Positions 25,864 through 35,103 are shown, counted from the first letter of the stretch. The stretch: 43,509 nucleotides of DNA from Vreelandella rituensis (GCF_003336665.1 NZ_QPIJ01000041.1:1-43509); one strand, 5' to 3'. Numbers and translations are program-made. The notes: generated by a model from the sequence alone, not told the origin.

Positions 25864-25897
25864 AAACGCCGTGTCCCCTGATCGGGGATACGGCGTT
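25864..25897 (-). terminator. Terminator of the betIBA operon
   Basis: A 14-bp stem (AACGCCGTGTCCCC pairing with GGGGATACGGCGTT, one G/A mismatch) just beyond the betA stop on the minus strand; read on that strand it is followed by TTTGTTTT. Confidence 0.75.
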
Positions 25898-25919
25898 GGG
25901 AGATGACGCTTGATCAGGC

Positions 25920-27605
25920 TCAGGCGGAATAGCTTTCCGAACGTCTGGCGGGCAGGCCGTCGGCGACGAAGTAATCCACCTCGGCACGCGGCAGCGGTGT
26001 GTGGCCGCGAATCCTGTCGGCGATCTTTTCCGCCAGCATGATGGTAGGGGCGTTGAGGTTGCCGGTGGGAATGAGCGGGAACAGCGAGGCATCCACCACA
26101 CGCAGGCTTTCCACGCCGTGAACACGCCCTTCGCCATCGGTCACTGCCATGGCGTCTTCACCCATCCGGCAGGTTCCGCAAGGGTGGTAGGCGGTTTCGG
26201 CGTGCTGTTTGACGAAGCTATCGATCTCGGCGTCGGATTGAACGTCCGGGCCGGGTGAGATCTCAGGGCCTCGATAGGCATCGAAGGCGGGCTGGGCGAT
26301 GATATCCCGCGTCAAACGAATGGCATCCCGGAATTCCTGCCAATCCTTCTCGGTGGACATGTAATTGAACAGGATGCTGGGAGCGGCATCCGGGGCACGT
26401 GAGGTCAGTCGAATACGCCCGCGGCTTTCCGAGCGCATCGAACCCACATGTGCCTGGAAACCGTGCGCCTGAACCGCGCTCTTGCCGTTATAGCTGATAG
26501 CAATCGGCAGGAAATGGTACTGAAGGTTGGGCCAGGCTTCGTCGTCGTTGCTGCGAATGAAGCCGCAGGATTCGAACTGATTGCTGGCGCCGACCCCGGT
26601 GCCCTTGAACAGCCACTCTGCACCGATCTTCGGCTGGTTGTACCATTTCAGCGCGGGATAAAGCGAGATCGGTTGCGTGCACTCGTACTGGATATACATC
26701 TCCAGATGATCCTGGAGGTTCTCACCCACGCCAGGCAGCGCGTGGACCAGCGGAATGTCGACGTCGCGCAGGTGCTCGGGGTTGCCGATGCCCGAGCGCT
26801 GCAGTATCTGCGGTGAGGCGATGGCGCCGCCGCATAGCAGCACCTCACGGCGTGCCTTGGCTACTTGCTGTTGTCCCTTGCGCGTATAGCGCACCCCCAC
26901 GGCACGCTTGCCTTCGAATTCGATCACGTCGGTGGTGGCGTGGGTTTCGATGGTCAAGTTGGGGCGATTTTTGGCCTGATCCAGATAACCGCGAGCGGTG
27001 GAGGACCGACGGCCCTTGGGCGTCACGAAGCGATCCATCGGGCCGAAGCCTTCTTGCTGGTAGCCGTTGACGTCCTCGGTTTCCGGATAGCCCGCCTGAA
27101 CGCCGGCCTCGATGAAGGTGCGGTACAGGGGGTTGTTGGTGGATTCAGGCGTGGTCACGCTGACTGGCCCATCGCCACCGTGATACGCATTGGGGCCGAT
27201 GTCGCGGGTTTCGGACTTCTTGAAATAAGGCAGGCAGCTCAAGTAATCCCAGTCTTTTAGCCCCGGTTGTTGCGCCCAGTTATCGTAATCCAGGGCGTTG
27301 CCCCGGATGTAGCACATGCCGTTTATCAATGAGGAGCCGCCCAGCCCCTTGCCGCGTCCGCATTCCATGCGCCGACCGTCCATGTGCGGCTCGGGGTCGG
27401 TTTCAAACGCCCAGTTATAGCGTTTGCCCTGTAACGGATACGCCAGGGCGGCCGGCATCTGGGTGCGAAAATCCAGGCGGTAGTCCGGGCCGCCGGCTTC
27501 AAGCAGCAGCACGCTGACATCGGCGTCTTCGGTCAGGCGCGTCGCCAGCACATTGCCGGCGGAACCGGCGCCGATGATGATGTAGTCGAATTCATGTTGG
27601 GTCAT
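25920..27605 (-). CDS. betA: Choline dehydrogenase
   Basis: FAD-dependent GMC oxidoreductase, membrane-associated, oxidising choline to betaine aldehyde (and on to betaine), used for osmoprotection. The 561-residue protein begins [20 protein letters not shown] (dinucleotide-binding GxGxxG), has the GMC signature [20 protein letters not shown] near residue 85 and a C-terminal block [15 protein letters not shown] with the active-site His, then [16 protein letters not shown]. Start supported by GGAGG. It is the last gene of the betI-betB-betA operon, 10 bases after betB. The N-terminal FAD domain and length match BetA better than alcohol oxidases. Confidence 0.95.
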   Translation of the reverse strand: MTQHEFDYIIIGAGSAGNVLATRLTEDADVSVLLLEAGGPDYRLDFRTQMPAALAYPLQGKRYNWAFETDPEPHMDGRRMECGRGKGLGGSSLINGMCYIRGNALDYDNWAQQPGLKDWDYLSCLPYFKKSETRDIGPNAYHGGDGPVSVTTPESTNNPLYRTFIEAGVQAGYPETEDVNGYQQEGFGPMDRFVTPKGRRSSTARGYLDQAKNRPNLTIETHATTDVIEFEGKRAVGVRYTRKGQQQVAKARREVLLCGGAIASPQILQRSGIGNPEHLRDVDIPLVHALPGVGENLQDHLEMYIQYECTQPISLYPALKWYNQPKIGAEWLFKGTGVGASNQFESCGFIRSNDDEAWPNLQYHFLPIAISYNGKSAVQAHGFQAHVGSMRSESRGRIRLTSRAPDAAPSILFNYMSTEKDWQEFRDAIRLTRDIIAQPAFDAYRGPEISPGPDVQSDAEIDSFVKQHAETAYHPCGTCRMGEDAMAVTDGEGRVHGVESLRVVDASLFPLIPTGNLNAPTIMLAEKIADRIRGHTPLPRAEVDYFVADGLPARRSESYSA

Positions 27606-27615
27606 TCAGGCCTCC

Positions 27616-29112
27616 TTAAAATACCGACTCAAAAGGCCCCATCTCGATCTGGATGGACTTGGTCTGGGTATAGTGGGCCAGCGTCTCGATACCATTTTCA
27701 CGGCCGATGCCGGATTGCTTGTAACCGCCGACGGGCATTTCGGCGGGGGATTCGCCCCAGGTGTTGATCCAGCAGATGCCCGCTTCCAGTTGATGAATCA
27801 CTCGGTGAGCGCGATTGAGGCTTTCGCTGAATACCCCAGCGGCAAGCCCGTAAACGGTATCGTTGCTACGCTGAATGACTTCGTCCTCGTTATCGAAGGC
27901 GAGAATCGCCATGACCGGGCCGAAGATTTCCTCGCGCACGATACGCATCTCGTCGGTGCAATCGGTGAAAACGGTAGGCGCGGCCCAGGCGCCTTTTGAC
28001 CATTCAATTCCGCCCCTGTCGCCCTGATTCCAGGTTTCGCCGCCGGCGAGCAGCGTGGCGCCTGCCTGTTTGCCGAGTTCAATGTAGGAAAGTACCTTTT
28101 CCTGATGCTCGAAGCTCACCAGGGGACCGAAGTTGACCTTCGGGTCGAGGGGGTTGCCTGCCTTGATACGCGCCATGCGTTCGACCACTTTGGCTTCGAA
28201 GGCGTCCTTGACCGTGCGCTCGACGAACACCCGGGTGCCATTGGTGCAGATCTGCCCACTGGAATAGAAGTTGGCCATCATGGCGGCATCGGCGGCGCGG
28301 TCCAGGTCGGCATCGGCGAACACGATCAGTGGCGATTTACCGCCGAGCTCCATGGTAACGCCCTTGAGAGTGGAGCCCCCGGCGGCAGCCATGACCTTCT
28401 TGCCGGTGCCGACTTCGCCGGTGAACGTCACCTTGGCGATGCCGGGATGCTCGGTGAGCATCTGTCCCACGCGGCCATCGCCCTGGACCACGTTGAACAC
28501 CCCATCAGGCAGGCCGGCTTCGGTGAAGATGTCGGCAAGCGCCAGGGCGGTAAGGGGAGTGACTTCGCTGGGCTTGAACACCATGGCATTTCCGGCGGCC
28601 AGCGCCGGTGCGGCCTTCCAACAGGCGATCTGGATCGGGTAGTTCCAGGCACCGATAGCGCCGATGACGCCCAGCGGCTCCTTGCGGGTATAAACGAAGG
28701 AGCTTTCACGCAGCGGAATCTGGCTGCCTTCAATGGCTGGCGCCAGCCCCGCGTAGTATTCCAGAGCGTCGGCACCGGTGACGATGTCGACGCTGGCCGT
28801 TTCACTGATGGGTTTGCCGGTGTTGAGTGTTTCCAGCTCGGCAAGTTCGTCGTTGCGTTCTCTCAATAGCGCTACTGCGCGTTGCATGATGCGGCCGCGC
28901 TGCATGCCTGTCATGGCGGCCCATCCGCGTTGGCCGCGTTGCGCTGCTTCAACGGCGCTATCGACATCCGCTTGGCTGGCTTGCTGCACTCTGGCTAGCA
29001 GGCTGCCATCAAAAGGGTTGGTAACGGTAAACGTCTCGCCGGAGCTAGCCCCCACCCGGCGGCCATCGATATAAAGTGGCTGCGTCTCGGAAAGGGTATC
29101 GAGAATTGACAT
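27616..29112 (-). CDS. betB: Betaine aldehyde dehydrogenase
   Basis: NAD(P)+-dependent aldehyde dehydrogenase turning betaine aldehyde into glycine betaine. The 498-residue protein shows the catalytic Glu in [14 protein letters not shown] and the nucleophilic Cys in [17 protein letters not shown], with the cofactor region [22 protein letters not shown]. The C-terminal [28 protein letters not shown] follows the usual pattern for BetB. The start at 29112 ([11 protein letters not shown]) follows AAGGAG; the open frame extends upstream into betI without merit. Located 11 bases after betI. Confidence 0.95.
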   Translation of the reverse strand: MSILDTLSETQPLYIDGRRVGASSGETFTVTNPFDGSLLARVQQASQADVDSAVEAAQRGQRGWAAMTGMQRGRIMQRAVALLRERNDELAELETLNTGKPISETASVDIVTGADALEYYAGLAPAIEGSQIPLRESSFVYTRKEPLGVIGAIGAWNYPIQIACWKAAPALAAGNAMVFKPSEVTPLTALALADIFTEAGLPDGVFNVVQGDGRVGQMLTEHPGIAKVTFTGEVGTGKKVMAAAGGSTLKGVTMELGGKSPLIVFADADLDRAADAAMMANFYSSGQICTNGTRVFVERTVKDAFEAKVVERMARIKAGNPLDPKVNFGPLVSFEHQEKVLSYIELGKQAGATLLAGGETWNQGDRGGIEWSKGAWAAPTVFTDCTDEMRIVREEIFGPVMAILAFDNEDEVIQRSNDTVYGLAAGVFSESLNRAHRVIHQLEAGICWINTWGESPAEMPVGGYKQSGIGRENGIETLAHYTQTKSIQIEMGPFESVF

Positions 29113-29123
29113 GTCGGACTCCT

Positions 29124-29813
29124 TCAGGTGGATAGGGTTTCGGTCTGTTGAGTGCGTGTCTGTTGAGAGTCTAAACGTTGAGAGTTTGAACGTTGAGCGT
29201 ATGTCTGTGGGGCCTGGTTGCGCTGGCCGTGATGAGCCAGGAGCTGGTCGAGGTATTGGTGCGCCAGGCGCCGCGCCTGGTCGGCATCCAGGCCTTCCGG
29301 CGTGAGTGCACCGCGTAGCCACAAACCATCGATCATCGCCGCCAGGCTGCGAGCGGCATTGCGCGCTTCATCGCGCGGCATGAGGCGGCAGAACTGGTGA
29401 CAGAGGTTGGCGTACAAGCGCCGGTCGTTGACATATTGCAGACGCTGAAGCATTGGCTTGTGCATGCTGCTGGCCCAGAAAGCGAGCCAGGTCTTGGCGG
29501 CGGGCCCGGTCACCTGAGTGCGGTCGAAATTGCCTTCAATGACCGCCCCTATATGGGCTCTTGGCGAGTGGTCGTCGAGTGCGTGGCGTCGCGCGGCGAC
29601 CGCATTGCCCAGGTCAGTGAGAATCTGGCGCATGGTGGCTTCGAGCAGCCCGTCCTTGCCTCCGAAATAGTGGCTGATAATCCCCGCGGATACACCCGCA
29701 TGTCGCGCAATGCGCATCACCGTCGCTTCCGCGAGACCGACCTCATCAATCGCCGCCATGGTGGCTGCGATCAGCTGCTGACGACGAATGGGTTCCATTC
29801 CGACCTTGGGCAC
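29124..29813 (-). CDS. betI: Choline-responsive repressor BetI, with C-terminal low-complexity tail
   Basis: TetR-family repressor of choline-to-betaine genes, released by choline. The N-terminus [15 protein letters not shown] and the helix-turn-helix [28 protein letters not shown] match BetI. The ligand domain includes [18 protein letters not shown]. The protein has 229 residues; E. coli BetI has about 195. The extra ~30 residues (from [14 protein letters not shown]) are Gln/Ser/Thr-rich and encoded by short near-repeats of GTTGAGAGT (29159-29207, minus strand). The core is complete, so repression should be intact. A BetI operator lies ~80 bp upstream. Confidence 0.93.
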   Translation of the reverse strand: MPKVGMEPIRRQQLIAATMAAIDEVGLAEATVMRIARHAGVSAGIISHYFGGKDGLLEATMRQILTDLGNAVAARRHALDDHSPRAHIGAVIEGNFDRTQVTGPAAKTWLAFWASSMHKPMLQRLQYVNDRRLYANLCHQFCRLMPRDEARNAARSLAAMIDGLWLRGALTPEGLDADQARRLAHQYLDQLLAHHGQRNQAPQTYAQRSNSQRLDSQQTRTQQTETLST

Positions 29814-29887
29814 GTCTATCTCCTTGGGTTGCCACCTGCGCTTGAAACCAGGCGGTAGTCATGGTTACCTGTTTCATGATGACATTT

Positions 29888-29911
29888 TTTTATTGAACGT
29901 TCAATCAATAA
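29888..29911. promoter_or_regulatory. BetI operator
   Basis: The perfect 14-bp palindrome ATTGAACGTTCAAT at 29892-29905, flanked by T/A-rich bases and followed by CAATA, matches the core of the known BetI binding site (ATTGAACGTTCAAT-type). It sits between the divergent betI and choX-like genes and can control both. Confidence 0.85.
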
Positions 29912-29998
29912 AAAGAAGCCCAGTTCGATACTCAAATGCGATAAGTAAATCACTTCGGGCGGATGCCATCGCTGGTTCGTCAATCTCAGGAGAGCTTC

Positions 29999-30949
29999 AT
30001 GAAAAAATTGCCTTTCACTCGAAAAATGCTGGCCGCTAGCGTGGCTATGGTAGGAACCGCAGCCAGCTTGCCCGCGATGGCGGAGCAGTGTGAAACGATT
30101 CGCTTCGCGGAAGTCGGCTGGACCGATATCACGGCCACCACGGCACTTGCCAGCGAAGTGCTTGAAGGATTGGGCTACACCGCAAGTATCGACACGGTGT
30201 CGGTGCCGATCGCCTATGCCGGTATGCGCAATAACGATTTCGATGTGTTTCTGGGCAACTGGATGCCTTCCATGGCCTCGATCAGCGACCCTTACATTGA
30301 AAAAGGTGAAGTGGATCGTCTGGGAGCCAACCTGGAAGGAGCCAAATACACCTTGGCGGTACCTCAGTATGTGCATGACGCCGGGGTAACGTCGGTTACC
30401 GATCTGGCTGACTATGCGGATGAATTCGAGCAGCGTATTCATGGCATTGAAGCCGGTAACGACGGTAACGAGCTGATCGAAAAGATGATCGAAGACGACG
30501 CTTACGGCCTGGGTGACTGGCAGGTGGTCAACTCCAGTGAAGCCGGGATGCTGGCAGAGTTACGGGCACGCGTTCCTAATGAGAAATGGATGGTGTTTCT
30601 GGGTTGGGAGCCACACCCGATGAACACCAACTTCGATATTGCCTACCTGGAAGGCATCGATGACTATTTCGGCCCGGAACTAGGCGGCGCCACGGTATAT
30701 ACCAATACCCGTGGCGGTTATGCCGAGGAATGCCCCAATGTGGCGACATTCCTGGAGAATCTTTCCTTCACCCTGGAAATGGAAAACCAGATCATGAGCG
30801 CGATCATGGATGACGGTGAAGCCCCGCGTGATGCCGCGCGTGACTATCTCCTGGCCAACGATGACGTGTTGGACGTTTGGCTGGAAGGCGTCACCACGCG
30901 CGAAGGGGAAGATGCCGCTGTTGCCGTGCGCGAAGCGCTAAGCAACTGA
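29999..30949 (+). CDS. choX: Choline-binding periplasmic protein, ChoX-like ABC substrate-binding protein
   Basis: A 316-residue periplasmic binding protein of the OpuAC/glycine-betaine-type fold. The signal peptide is clear (MKKLPFTRKMLAASVAMVGT, then AASLPAMA, cleavage before EQ). Mature features include FAEVGWTDI, FDVFLGNWMPSM and MVFLGWEPHPMN, whose Trp residues correspond in position to the aromatic cage that holds the trimethylammonium group in ChoX. It is divergent from betIBA with a shared BetI operator, which supports choline as ligand. No choW permease or choV ATPase gene follows; the next genes are tRNA-Met and ffs, so partners must be elsewhere or lost. Start supported by AGGAG. 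Confidence 0.88.
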   Translation: MKKLPFTRKMLAASVAMVGTAASLPAMAEQCETIRFAEVGWTDITATTALASEVLEGLGYTASIDTVSVPIAYAGMRNNDFDVFLGNWMPSMASISDPYIEKGEVDRLGANLEGAKYTLAVPQYVHDAGVTSVTDLADYADEFEQRIHGIEAGNDGNELIEKMIEDDAYGLGDWQVVNSSEAGMLAELRARVPNEKWMVFLGWEPHPMNTNFDIAYLEGIDDYFGPELGGATVYTNTRGGYAEECPNVATFLENLSFTLEMENQIMSAIMDDGEAPRDAARDYLLANDDVLDVWLEGVTTREGEDAAVAVREALSN

Positions 30950-30995
30950 AGCCTGCCTTGCGTTTCTTCCAGGCAACTTGAAGGCTGATAGATAA

Positions 30996-31030
30996 CCCAA
31001 AGGCAAACTGAAATCGGACTTGCCTTTGGG
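30996..31030 (+). terminator. Hairpin after the choX-like gene
   Basis: A perfect 11-bp stem (CCCAAAGGCAA, 30996-31006, with TTGCCTTTGGG, 31020-31030) with a 13-base loop. It lacks a T run, so termination strength is uncertain. Its right arm overlaps the -35 region of the tRNA promoter. Confidence 0.4.
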
Positions 31031-31048
31031 GGATGAGAAATGCATAAT
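31020..31048 (+). promoter_or_regulatory. Promoter of tRNA-Met
   Basis: TTGCCT at 31020-31025 and CATAAT at 31043-31048 are separated by 17 bases, 23 bases before the tRNA. A GC-rich discriminator (GCCCCCGC) follows, a pattern typical of stringently controlled stable-RNA promoters. Seen in sequence, not tested. Confidence 0.55.
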
Positions 31049-31070
31049 AAGCCCCCGCTGATGTCGGAAA

Positions 31071-31147
31071 GGCTACGTAGCTCAGCTGGTTAGAGCACAT
31101 CACTCATAATGATGGGGTCCCCTGTTCGAATCAGGGCGTAGCCACCA
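31071..31147 (+). tRNA. tRNA-Met (anticodon CAT, elongator)
   Basis: A 77-base cloverleaf with encoded CCA. Acceptor arms GGCTACG/CGTAGCC, D arm GCTCAGCTGGTTAGAGC, anticodon arm CATCA-CTCATAA-TGATG with anticodon CAT, T arm CCCTG-TTCGAAT-CAGGG. The paired first acceptor base pair (G-C) and strong similarity to E. coli metT-type tRNA mark it as elongator rather than initiator. Confidence 0.96.
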
Positions 31148-31181
31148 ACATCCGCTAGGTATCAACAAGATATCGCATTAT

Positions 31182-31294
31182 GGTGGCCCCTTAGGTCCTC
31201 CCGCAATGCTAAGCCACGAACCCCGCCAGGCCCGGAAGGGAGCAACGGTAGTGGTGGTCGCGTGTGCCGGGATGTGGCTTTTGGGGCCACCACC
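31182..31294 (+). ncRNA. ffs: 4.5S signal recognition particle RNA
   Basis: RNA core of the bacterial signal recognition particle, binding Ffh and targeting membrane proteins. The ends pair (GGTGGCCCC at 31182-31190 with GGGGCCACC at 31283-31291). The conserved apical domain is present (AGGCCCGGAAGGGAGCA, 31228-31244) and its partner strand CGTGTGCCGGGATGTGGC. Length ~113 bases matches gammaproteobacterial ffs. A Tn7-like transposon end begins ~10 bases past the 3' end, leaving the gene whole. Confidence 0.95.
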
Positions 31295-31302
31295 ATTTCT
31301 GA

Positions 31303-31374
31303 TGTCGTTTCCAGTCCGTTTTGACACAAATTCCAGTCAAAATGACATAATTTGCGGTTTGTCGTGACATAACC
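31303..31374. repeat. Transposon end with three putative TnsB-binding repeats
   Basis: After the terminal TGTCG, the motif TGACA followed by C/T-A-A occurs at 31322-31326, 31343-31347 and 31365-31369, intervals of 21 and 22 bp. The first two repeats share a longer block starting TTCCAGTC. Closely packed ~22-bp TnsB sites are characteristic of the right end of Tn7-like elements. Confidence 0.75.
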
Positions 31375-31410
31375 TATTTTTGTAGTGATCCTACGAAATG
31401 GGGTGTTGTC

Positions 31411-32034
31411 ATGTATAGGCGCAAGCTCCGTCACTCCCGTGTCAAAAGCCTCTACAAATTTGCTAGCTTTAAGACTGGCTGTACACACATTGTAGAGTCT
31501 TCCTTAGAGTTTGATGCCTGCTACCACTTTGAATACTCGTCCCAAGTTAAAGCTTTTTTTGCCCAGCCATTAGGTTTTACTTATTTATTTGATGGCAAAG
31601 CTAACCCCTATACACCTGATTTCAAAATTTTAAGTCATAGTAAAAAAACATCTTATATTGAAGTTAAGCCTCACAGTAAAACTCTCCATTCAGATTTTGT
31701 CAAAAAATTTCATGCTAAAAAAGAAGCAGCTTACCAGCTGGGTTTCGAACTGATATTAATAACTGATATTCAGATAAGAGAACTCCCGGCATTAAATAAT
31801 TTTAAATTATTACACCGCTATGCTGGCTTTCACACTCATAGCGATGTGTATGACAATGTATATGATGTGGTAAAAAAATGCTGCCCTATCTATTTGAATG
31901 CAATTTTCGAATTCTTTGAAGATAATTGCCGTGCCGATGTTATTGCGTCAATCCTGTCGCTAATTGCTTCTGGAAAAATAAAGGCAAATGTTCGAGAAAA
32001 AAATATTAACGATAATCTGCTTCTTTGGATGTGA
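31411..32034 (+). CDS. tnsA: TnsA-like transposon endonuclease
   Basis: Cleaves the 5' strands at the transposon ends, working with TnsB for cut-and-paste transposition. The 207-residue protein has the restriction-endonuclease-like core: Glu33 in VESSLEFDACYHFEY, Asp70 in NPYTPDF, and Glu84/Lys86 in YIEVKP. The C-terminal ~90 residues are a helical domain expected to contact TnsC. Length and the VESSLEF...PYTPDF pattern resemble TnsA of type I-F3 CRISPR-associated transposons more than the longer Tn7 TnsA; this is from memory of the families. ATG preceded by GGGGT. AT-rich codon use. tnsB follows after eight bases. Confidence 0.9.
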   Translation: MYRRKLRHSRVKSLYKFASFKTGCTHIVESSLEFDACYHFEYSSQVKAFFAQPLGFTYLFDGKANPYTPDFKILSHSKKTSYIEVKPHSKTLHSDFVKKFHAKKEAAYQLGFELILITDIQIRELPALNNFKLLHRYAGFHTHSDVYDNVYDVVKKCCPIYLNAIFEFFEDNCRADVIASILSLIASGKIKANVREKNINDNLLLWM

Positions 32035-32042
32035 GGTTAATT

Positions 32043-33938
32043 ATGTCAGACGACACTCTTTTTGATGAGTTTACGCTCGAGCCTTCTATTCCATGCAAAG
32101 AAAATTTCAAAAAAAATGATGGAGTTGAGGATGTAGCGTTCATAACTATAGATGATCTCGATGAGAAATTCGTAAAAAAAGCCTTATTCAGATATAAGGT
32201 GATAAGCCTCGTTAAAAAAAGAATTGTGGGTGGCTGGACGCAAAAAAAAATAGAACCTATTATTTGTGAATTGTTCGACGAGGGGGCTATAAATAAAAAG
32301 CCTAAATGGCGCAGTGTTGTTAGGTGGAATGCGAGATACAATGCCCAAAAAGACTTGATTTCTTTAGTTGATGTAAAAGCTATAGAAAATAATTCTTGTG
32401 AGCTGAAAAGTTTTACTAAAGATAGATTTTTTTGGGAGGCAGTCGAAAAAAAATATCTTACAAGGGTGAGAGGTTCTGTAGCAACTGCTTATCAGTTTTA
32501 TAAATACTTAATTTTGGTGCATAATGATTTAAATCCAGATGAAAAGTTTAAGGGCGTTGGTAAAACTGCTTTTTATAATAGAGTTAAAAAAATTCCACCG
32601 TATGTTTGTGACTTGCAACGTTACGGAAAGCGGCATGCAGATAAAAAGTATAGATTAATAAATAGTTTTAAAAAATCCAGCAGGGTGATGGAGCGTGTTG
32701 AGATTGATCATACTGCTCTTGATCTAATTTTGCTTGATGATACTCTGAATATACCCATTGGAAGACCATTTATAACTGTTTTGATTGATGGCTTTAGTAA
32801 ATGTATAGTGGGTTTTTATTTAAGTTTCAGGGGGCCAAGCTATAATTCTGTCAGATGTGCAATATTAAACGCGTGCTTGGATAAAGAAGATGTATTGAAA
32901 AAATATCCAGATGTCGAAAAAGATTGGCCATGTCAAGGGCGTATTGAAACACTGGTTGTTGATAATGGGGCAGAGTTTTGGTCGAATGATCTTGAGAAAT
33001 TTTCCGCCTCAGTCGGTATGAGTATTGAGTTTAACCCAGTAGGAAAACCATGGAAGAAGCCTTTAGTTGAGAGAATATTCAATACTTATAATGCAAAATT
33101 TGTTGGCCAAATACCAGGAAAAACCTTTTCCAGTGCGAAAGATTTGGAGGGCTATGAGCCTGAAAAAGATGCCTTGCTTCCATTCTCAGAATTCTTGAAT
33201 TTACTCTATATATGGGTTGTCGATATTTATAATCAGCAGCCAAATAGTCGCAAGACAAATATACCTGCTTTATCTTGGCAGGTTGGATGTAAGGACTTTC
33301 CACCCGTTACTTACCAAGGGCTTGAAAAACAGCGATTTAAAATAGAAAGTTTTCCTACGGTATATCGCAAGCTTCGTCCTATTGGTATAGAAATAGATTA
33401 TATAAGCTATTGTAATGAAGCGTTGGTTGAGTTTAGAAAAAATAATCCTCCTCCCCCTGGGAAAAAAATACATAACCTTTGCGTAAAGCGAGATCCCTCT
33501 GACGTATCCTACGTTTATGTTTATCTGCCTGATGTGGGTAAATATCTCAAGGTTGAGACTACTAGCCAAGATTTTGTGTTGACAGGCGTGTCTATTTTTC
33601 AGTATCAGGTTCTAAGAAAATGTAGAAAAAACTACATAGAAGCTAACACCGATGATGAGGGGATCGCTTTTGCAAATCTTAAGTTGAGTAAAAGAATGGA
33701 TGATATTAATAATATGGCTTCGGTAAAAAAGAGGGGGAAATTGAAAGGTATGAAGAGCGTTGCCGCTTTTGTAGGCGTGGATAGTGAGGGCGAGGCATCT
33801 TTTGAAAGTGTTCGTAATGATTTGAAAAATAGAGAAGATATCAGTTTGAAGGTTTCAGCAGGCGAAGGGGTAGGTAAACAGAAATTAGAAGCTGTAGACA
33901 ACTGGCAAGATATTGCTGATGATGCGGAGCCGTACTAA
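32043..33938 (+). CDS. tnsB: TnsB-like DDE transposase
   Basis: Binds the transposon ends and catalyses 3' strand cleavage and transfer. The 631-residue protein has N-terminal helix-turn-helix domains (~residues 45-200, including KKRIVGGWTQKKIEPIICEL), an integrase/RNase H core with Asp222 (VEIDHTALD), Asp307 (LVVDNGAEFW) and Glu343 (KPLVERIFNTY), giving the classic D,D(35)E spacing, then a beta-barrel region and a C-terminal tail that in this family contacts TnsC. The start at 32043 is chosen because GAGG precedes it and tnsA ends just before. It overlaps tnsC by one base (TAATG). Catalytic residues are intact. Confidence 0.93.
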   Translation: MSDDTLFDEFTLEPSIPCKENFKKNDGVEDVAFITIDDLDEKFVKKALFRYKVISLVKKRIVGGWTQKKIEPIICELFDEGAINKKPKWRSVVRWNARYNAQKDLISLVDVKAIENNSCELKSFTKDRFFWEAVEKKYLTRVRGSVATAYQFYKYLILVHNDLNPDEKFKGVGKTAFYNRVKKIPPYVCDLQRYGKRHADKKYRLINSFKKSSRVMERVEIDHTALDLILLDDTLNIPIGRPFITVLIDGFSKCIVGFYLSFRGPSYNSVRCAILNACLDKEDVLKKYPDVEKDWPCQGRIETLVVDNGAEFWSNDLEKFSASVGMSIEFNPVGKPWKKPLVERIFNTYNAKFVGQIPGKTFSSAKDLEGYEPEKDALLPFSEFLNLLYIWVVDIYNQQPNSRKTNIPALSWQVGCKDFPPVTYQGLEKQRFKIESFPTVYRKLRPIGIEIDYISYCNEALVEFRKNNPPPPGKKIHNLCVKRDPSDVSYVYVYLPDVGKYLKVETTSQDFVLTGVSIFQYQVLRKCRKNYIEANTDDEGIAFANLKLSKRMDDINNMASVKKRGKLKGMKSVAAFVGVDSEGEASFESVRNDLKNREDISLKVSAGEGVGKQKLEAVDNWQDIADDAEPY

Positions 33939-34957
33939 TGAACATTATTCTTTCTGAAGTTAATCGGAGCCAACTGTTTAAATTTCGAAATTGTTTTGTT
34001 AAACATGCAGCTTTGGCTAGAGCGATGAGCTCTTTGCATCGTTTAAAAAATAATCAACTATTGGGTGGTGAACAACAATGTATGCTGCTCGTGGGAGATA
34101 CAGGTACTGGTAAAAGTAAATTGATTAATGAGTTTGCTTCAGCCTTTCCGGGCTACATAGATGGGAATGTATTTGTTAAACCAGTGCTTGTGTCTCGCAT
34201 TCCAAGCAAGCCGGATGTTGAAAAAATGATGATTCAATTGATGAGCGACTTGGGGCAATTTGGTGCTGAAACGAGAAAAGAGCGAAAGCGGGAAGCTGGG
34301 TTGGCGGAGGCATTAGTAAAAGTTTTGAAGAAATGCAAAACTCAAATAATTATTATAAACGAGTTTCAAGAATTAATAGAGTTTAAATCGGTTGAGGATA
34401 GGCAGCGGGTTGCAAATAGGCTTAAGCTTATTAGTGAGCAGGCTGGCATACCTATCGTACTTGTAGGAATGCCTTGGGCTTCTGAAATATCAAATGAACC
34501 CCAGTGGGCTTCACGCCTAATGTGTTCCATAGAGCTGCCTTATTTCAAAATATTCAGCAAAAGTGATCGCATTGAGTTTGTTCGCTTCTTGAAAGGTTTG
34601 GCTATGAGAATGGGATTTGAAGAACCTCCTCAACTTCATAGCGACGAAATCTTATTCCCCCTTTTTTCTGCAACAAGAGGTGAGGTGAGAAAAATTAAGC
34701 ATATACTAGATGAGGTGCTTTTCTTAGCTTTGTCTAGAGGTGAGAGCACTGTTAATAAACAGCTTTTTGTTGAGGTGCTGGATGATGTTTTTTTTGATAA
34801 AGATAATCCATTCAAGCTGCCCATCGATGAAGTGCCGCTGAGCGAGGTGTCAAAGTATGCTTCTTACAATCGTTATCCAGCGGTTGAGTCTGAAACGTTT
34901 ATAGGTGCTCAGTTCAGTCGAAAAATTTCGACAAAAGAGTTATTTTCAAAAAATTAA
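33938..34957 (+). CDS. tnsC: TnsC/TniB-like AAA+ ATPase
   Basis: ATP-dependent regulator that links the target-recognition complex to TnsAB. The 339-residue protein has Walker A GDTGTGKS (residues 53-60), Walker B IIIINEFQE (137-145), a sensor-like VLVGMPWA, and an arginine-bearing SATRGEVRKIKH segment. The length matches the shorter TnsC proteins of CRISPR-associated and TniB-type elements rather than the ~555-residue Tn7 TnsC. Translationally coupled to tnsB. In many relatives a tniQ follows; here the next gene is an XRE regulator and brxA, so the target-selecting partner is missing locally. Confidence 0.92.
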   Translation: MNIILSEVNRSQLFKFRNCFVKHAALARAMSSLHRLKNNQLLGGEQQCMLLVGDTGTGKSKLINEFASAFPGYIDGNVFVKPVLVSRIPSKPDVEKMMIQLMSDLGQFGAETRKERKREAGLAEALVKVLKKCKTQIIIINEFQELIEFKSVEDRQRVANRLKLISEQAGIPIVLVGMPWASEISNEPQWASRLMCSIELPYFKIFSKSDRIEFVRFLKGLAMRMGFEEPPQLHSDEILFPLFSATRGEVRKIKHILDEVLFLALSRGESTVNKQLFVEVLDDVFFDKDNPFKLPIDEVPLSEVSKYASYNRYPAVESETFIGAQFSRKISTKELFSKN

Positions 34958-35103
34958 TCAATGCTTTAGGCAACTAATGTTCAGTTATAAAGATCTTGTG
35001 AGTTGTTAGTCATACTTTGTTGCATTTTTGATAAGAATCTCTTAGCATATTTTTCAGTCGTCTTGCGCTAGCCTAGCGGCTTTCGACGTCGCTAAGGTGC
35101 TTC
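34958..35103 (+). promoter_or_regulatory. Junction between tns genes and BREX cargo with a candidate operator
   Basis: The 146-bp gap is AT-rich on the tnsC side and becomes GC-richer toward the regulator gene. It contains a perfect inverted repeat CGCTAG-C-CTAGCG at 35066-35078, about 26 bp before the regulator start, a plausible autoregulatory site for the XRE protein. A related GCTAGG occurs within the start of the gene. No clear terminator of tnsC is seen. Confidence 0.45.

Noticed and set aside
30996..31048. A riboswitch before tRNA-Met
   Set aside because: The hairpin plus promoter-like boxes explain the region; no conserved aptamer pattern was recognised.
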